Part shown: positions 62,717-64,000 of the stretch, one piece after another | Position numbering within the stretch: position 1 is the stretch's first letter | Layout of the letters: each line of letters begins with the position of its first letter | NCBI RefSeq assembly: GCF_004362145.1 | Contig: NZ_SNXC01000009.1 | Location: forward strand, 248,001 to 312,000 | Origin: Marinomonas balearica | Lineage (GTDB): Bacteria; Pseudomonadota; Gammaproteobacteria; Pseudomonadales; Marinomonadaceae | Direction: 5' to 3' | DNA length: 64,000 nt | The notes under the pieces: model-generated | What the model saw: the letters and a program-made list of their open reading frames with translations, nothing else | What the model was told of the DNA's origin: nothing | The model's database searches: none | Position numbers and translations under genes: made by a program

Positions 62717-62989
62717 GTGAACAAATCTGAATTGATTGATGCAATTGCTGCGTCTGCTGATCTTTCTAAAGCTGCTGCAAGCAACGCTTTGGACGCAACT
62801 ATAAAAACAATTGAAGAAGCGCTAGTTAAAGGCGATCAGGTTACTCTAGTTGGTTTTGGAACTTTTCAAGTTAAAGAGCGTGCGGCAAGAACTGGTCGTA
62901 ACCCTCAAACAGGCGAAGAAATCCAAATTAAAGCAGCTAAGGTTCCTAGCTTCAAAGCAGGTAAAGGCCTAAAAGACGCTGTAAACTAA
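62717..62989 (+). CDS. hupB: DNA-binding protein HU-beta
   Basis: HU (90 residues, the standard length) is a nucleoid protein. It shows [20 protein letters not shown] at the N-terminus and the arm motif [20 protein letters not shown]. The GTG start follows AGGGG at a 6-base distance. It stands between lon and tRNA-Asp. Confidence 0.96.
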   Translation: MNKSELIDAIAASADLSKAAASNALDATIKTIEEALVKGDQVTLVGFGTFQVKERAARTGRNPQTGEEIQIKAAKVPSFKAGKGLKDAVN

Positions 62990-62997
62990 TGTATTGA

Positions 62998-63074
62998 GGA
63001 GCAGTAGTTCAGTTGGTTAGAATACCTGCCTGTCACGCAGGGGGTCGCGGGTTCGAGTCCCGTCTGTTCCGCCA
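62998..63074 (+). tRNA. tRNA-Asp (anticodon GTC)
   Basis: Acceptor GGAGCAG pairs with CTGTTCC (one G-T). The anticodon loop CTGTCAC presents GTC, the T-arm has GGTTCGAGTCC, and CCA is encoded. It is 8 bases after hupB. Confidence 0.97.
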
Positions 63075-63083
63075 TTAGATACA

Positions 63084-63115
63084 AAAGGTGTATTCCCCGC
63101 GGAATGCACCTTTTT
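63084..63115 (+). terminator. Rho-independent terminator after tRNA-Asp
   Basis: GGTGTATTCC pairs with GGAATGCACC (one G-T) around CCGC, followed by five T residues. It ends the hupB/tRNA-Asp unit. Confidence 0.88.
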
Positions 63116-63152
63116 CGTTTTTTTATAACTTAAAATTTAGAATGGAGGCAGA

Positions 63153-64000
63153 ATGCTCCAGGATATTAGAGATAGGTCGCAAAGCCTAATTGTCAAAATC
63201 ATAATTGGCTTTATTGTGGTGACTTTTGCTCTTTTCGGGGTTGATGCGTTAGTTACAAGTTTCAATTCTTCAGAAACAGTAGCTGAGGTCGATGGCCAAG
63301 AAATTACACGTACTCAAGTCCTTCAAGCGGCTGACACGCAACGACGCCAGTTGATTGCAATGATGGGCAATAATATTGATCCTTCGTTGTTAGATGAAAA
63401 CTTGCTTCAGCGTCGAGCGTTGGACAGCCTTATCGAATTAACGGTGTTAAAAAACCAGGCTAGCAATTTGGAGCTTGGCGTATCTGATGCGCAAATCGAT
63501 AACTTGCTTGTCAGTGCTGAACAGTTTCAAACCGATGGTGTTTTTGATCAAAATAAGTACATAAATACGATCCGTAGTTTAGGTTTTACGCCACTTGCTT
63601 ATAAAGATCGTATAAAAGAAAGCTATGTGCTAAGTCAGCTTAATTCTGCTTTAACGGAATCTGAATTTACATTGCCTAGCCAGATTAATGCGATCTCTGA
63701 ATTACAAAATCAAAAGCGAACGTACGAATATGTTCAGCTTTCATTGGCTGATCAAACAGAGCAAACCGATGTTACAGATGCTGAGTTAAAGTCATACTTT
63801 GACGAGCATCAGCAAGAGTTTGTTTCACCTGAACAAGTGAAATTGAGCTATGTCGTCGTTACTTCCGATTCTTTTAAAGAGGATGTGAAAGTAACGGATC
63901 AAGAATTGCAGAATGCGTATCAAACGGAAATTGCGGGTATGGACACAGAAGAGCGTGATGCATCCCATATTCTCATTGATACAAGTAATCGCTCTGACGA
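63153..64000 (+). CDS. ppiD: Periplasmic folding factor PpiD (3' end outside window)
   Basis: PpiD is a membrane-anchored periplasmic chaperone with a parvulin-type domain near the SecYEG exit. The visible 282 codons give the short cytoplasmic start MLQDIRDRSQSLIVK, one helix (about 14-34) and the SurA-type N-terminal region (EVDGQEITRTQVLQAADTQR). The beginning of the parvulin domain (DASHILIDT) follows near the window edge. The start follows GGAGG. Placement after hupB is typical of gammaproteobacteria. Confidence 0.92.
   Translation, partial: MLQDIRDRSQSLIVKIIIGFIVVTFALFGVDALVTSFNSSETVAEVDGQEITRTQVLQAADTQRRQLIAMMGNNIDPSLLDENLLQRRALDSLIELTVLKNQASNLELGVSDAQIDNLLVSAEQFQTDGVFDQNKYINTIRSLGFTPLAYKDRIKESYVLSQLNSALTESEFTLPSQINAISELQNQKRTYEYVQLSLADQTEQTDVTDAELKSYFDEHQQEFVSPEQVKLSYVVVTSDSFKEDVKVTDQELQNAYQTEIAGMDTEERDASHILIDTSNRSD

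Noticed and set aside
1..64000. CRISPR arrays, insertion sequences, prophage or integrase genes
   Set aside because: I looked for regularly spaced repeats, transposase motifs and integrases near the tRNA genes and saw none.

Overview
The window looks like chromosomal DNA of a marine gammaproteobacterium of moderate G+C. A relative of Marinomonas or another Oceanospirillaceae is my best guess. The evidence is gene content: a sodium-pumping NADH:quinone reductase operon followed by apbE, nqrM and sthA; csiV beside mfd and folX; the tig-clpP-clpX-lon-hupB-ppiD block with tRNA-Arg and tRNA-Asp; TRAP transport; and several chemotaxis/c-di-GMP proteins. The genus is an inference, because no rRNA gene is present.

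Layout. (1) 1-5.3 kb is a restriction/defence region: hsdM (cut by the window edge), hsdS, an unusually A+T-rich multi-spanning membrane protein gene, and an Mrr-type endonuclease with an EVE/PUA-like N-terminal region. A second copy of the hsdS 3' end lies after the membrane gene, so this gene appears to be inserted cargo. (2) 5.4-11.6 kb, minus strand: two unknown genes, a PepSY/flavodoxin/FAD-NADPH reductase fusion with a DUF2271 protein, a VOC-fold protein and a DUF1460 protein. (3) 11.8-18.8 kb: a periplasmic-sensing diguanylate cyclase, a divergent MFS exporter/LysR pair with a clear operator, and a DUF1501/lipoprotein pair. (4) 19.1-31.1 kb is a catabolic island: aldehyde dehydrogenase, MarR regulator, TRAP transporter (dctPQM), CoA-transferase, thiolase, crotonase, short-chain dehydrogenase and a feruloyl-CoA-synthetase-like ligase. 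Together they form a nearly complete uptake, CoA-activation and beta-oxidation route for an unidentified carboxylic acid. (5) 31.4-40.8 kb: two chemotaxis transducers (one soluble, PAS-type), an fdhD-ydeP pair, an M23 peptidase and a eukaryotic-type HisA. (6) 40.9-64 kb is conserved core: csiV-mfd-folX, nqrABCDEF-apbE-nqrM-sthA, hpt, a YihY/BrkB protein, tRNA-Arg, tig, clpP, clpX, lon, hupB, tRNA-Asp and the start of ppiD.

How parts work together. NqrB and NqrC carry SGAT flavinylation motifs served by ApbE, and NqrM assembles the complex. SthA then balances NADPH/NADH. Tig, ClpXP and Lon form a proteostasis block; lon has a heat-shock-like promoter. The most unusual items are the hsdS tail duplication around the A+T-rich membrane gene, the unassigned CoA-dependent catabolic island with its palindromic operator, the eukaryotic-type HisA, and a candidate small RNA upstream of tRNA-Arg.
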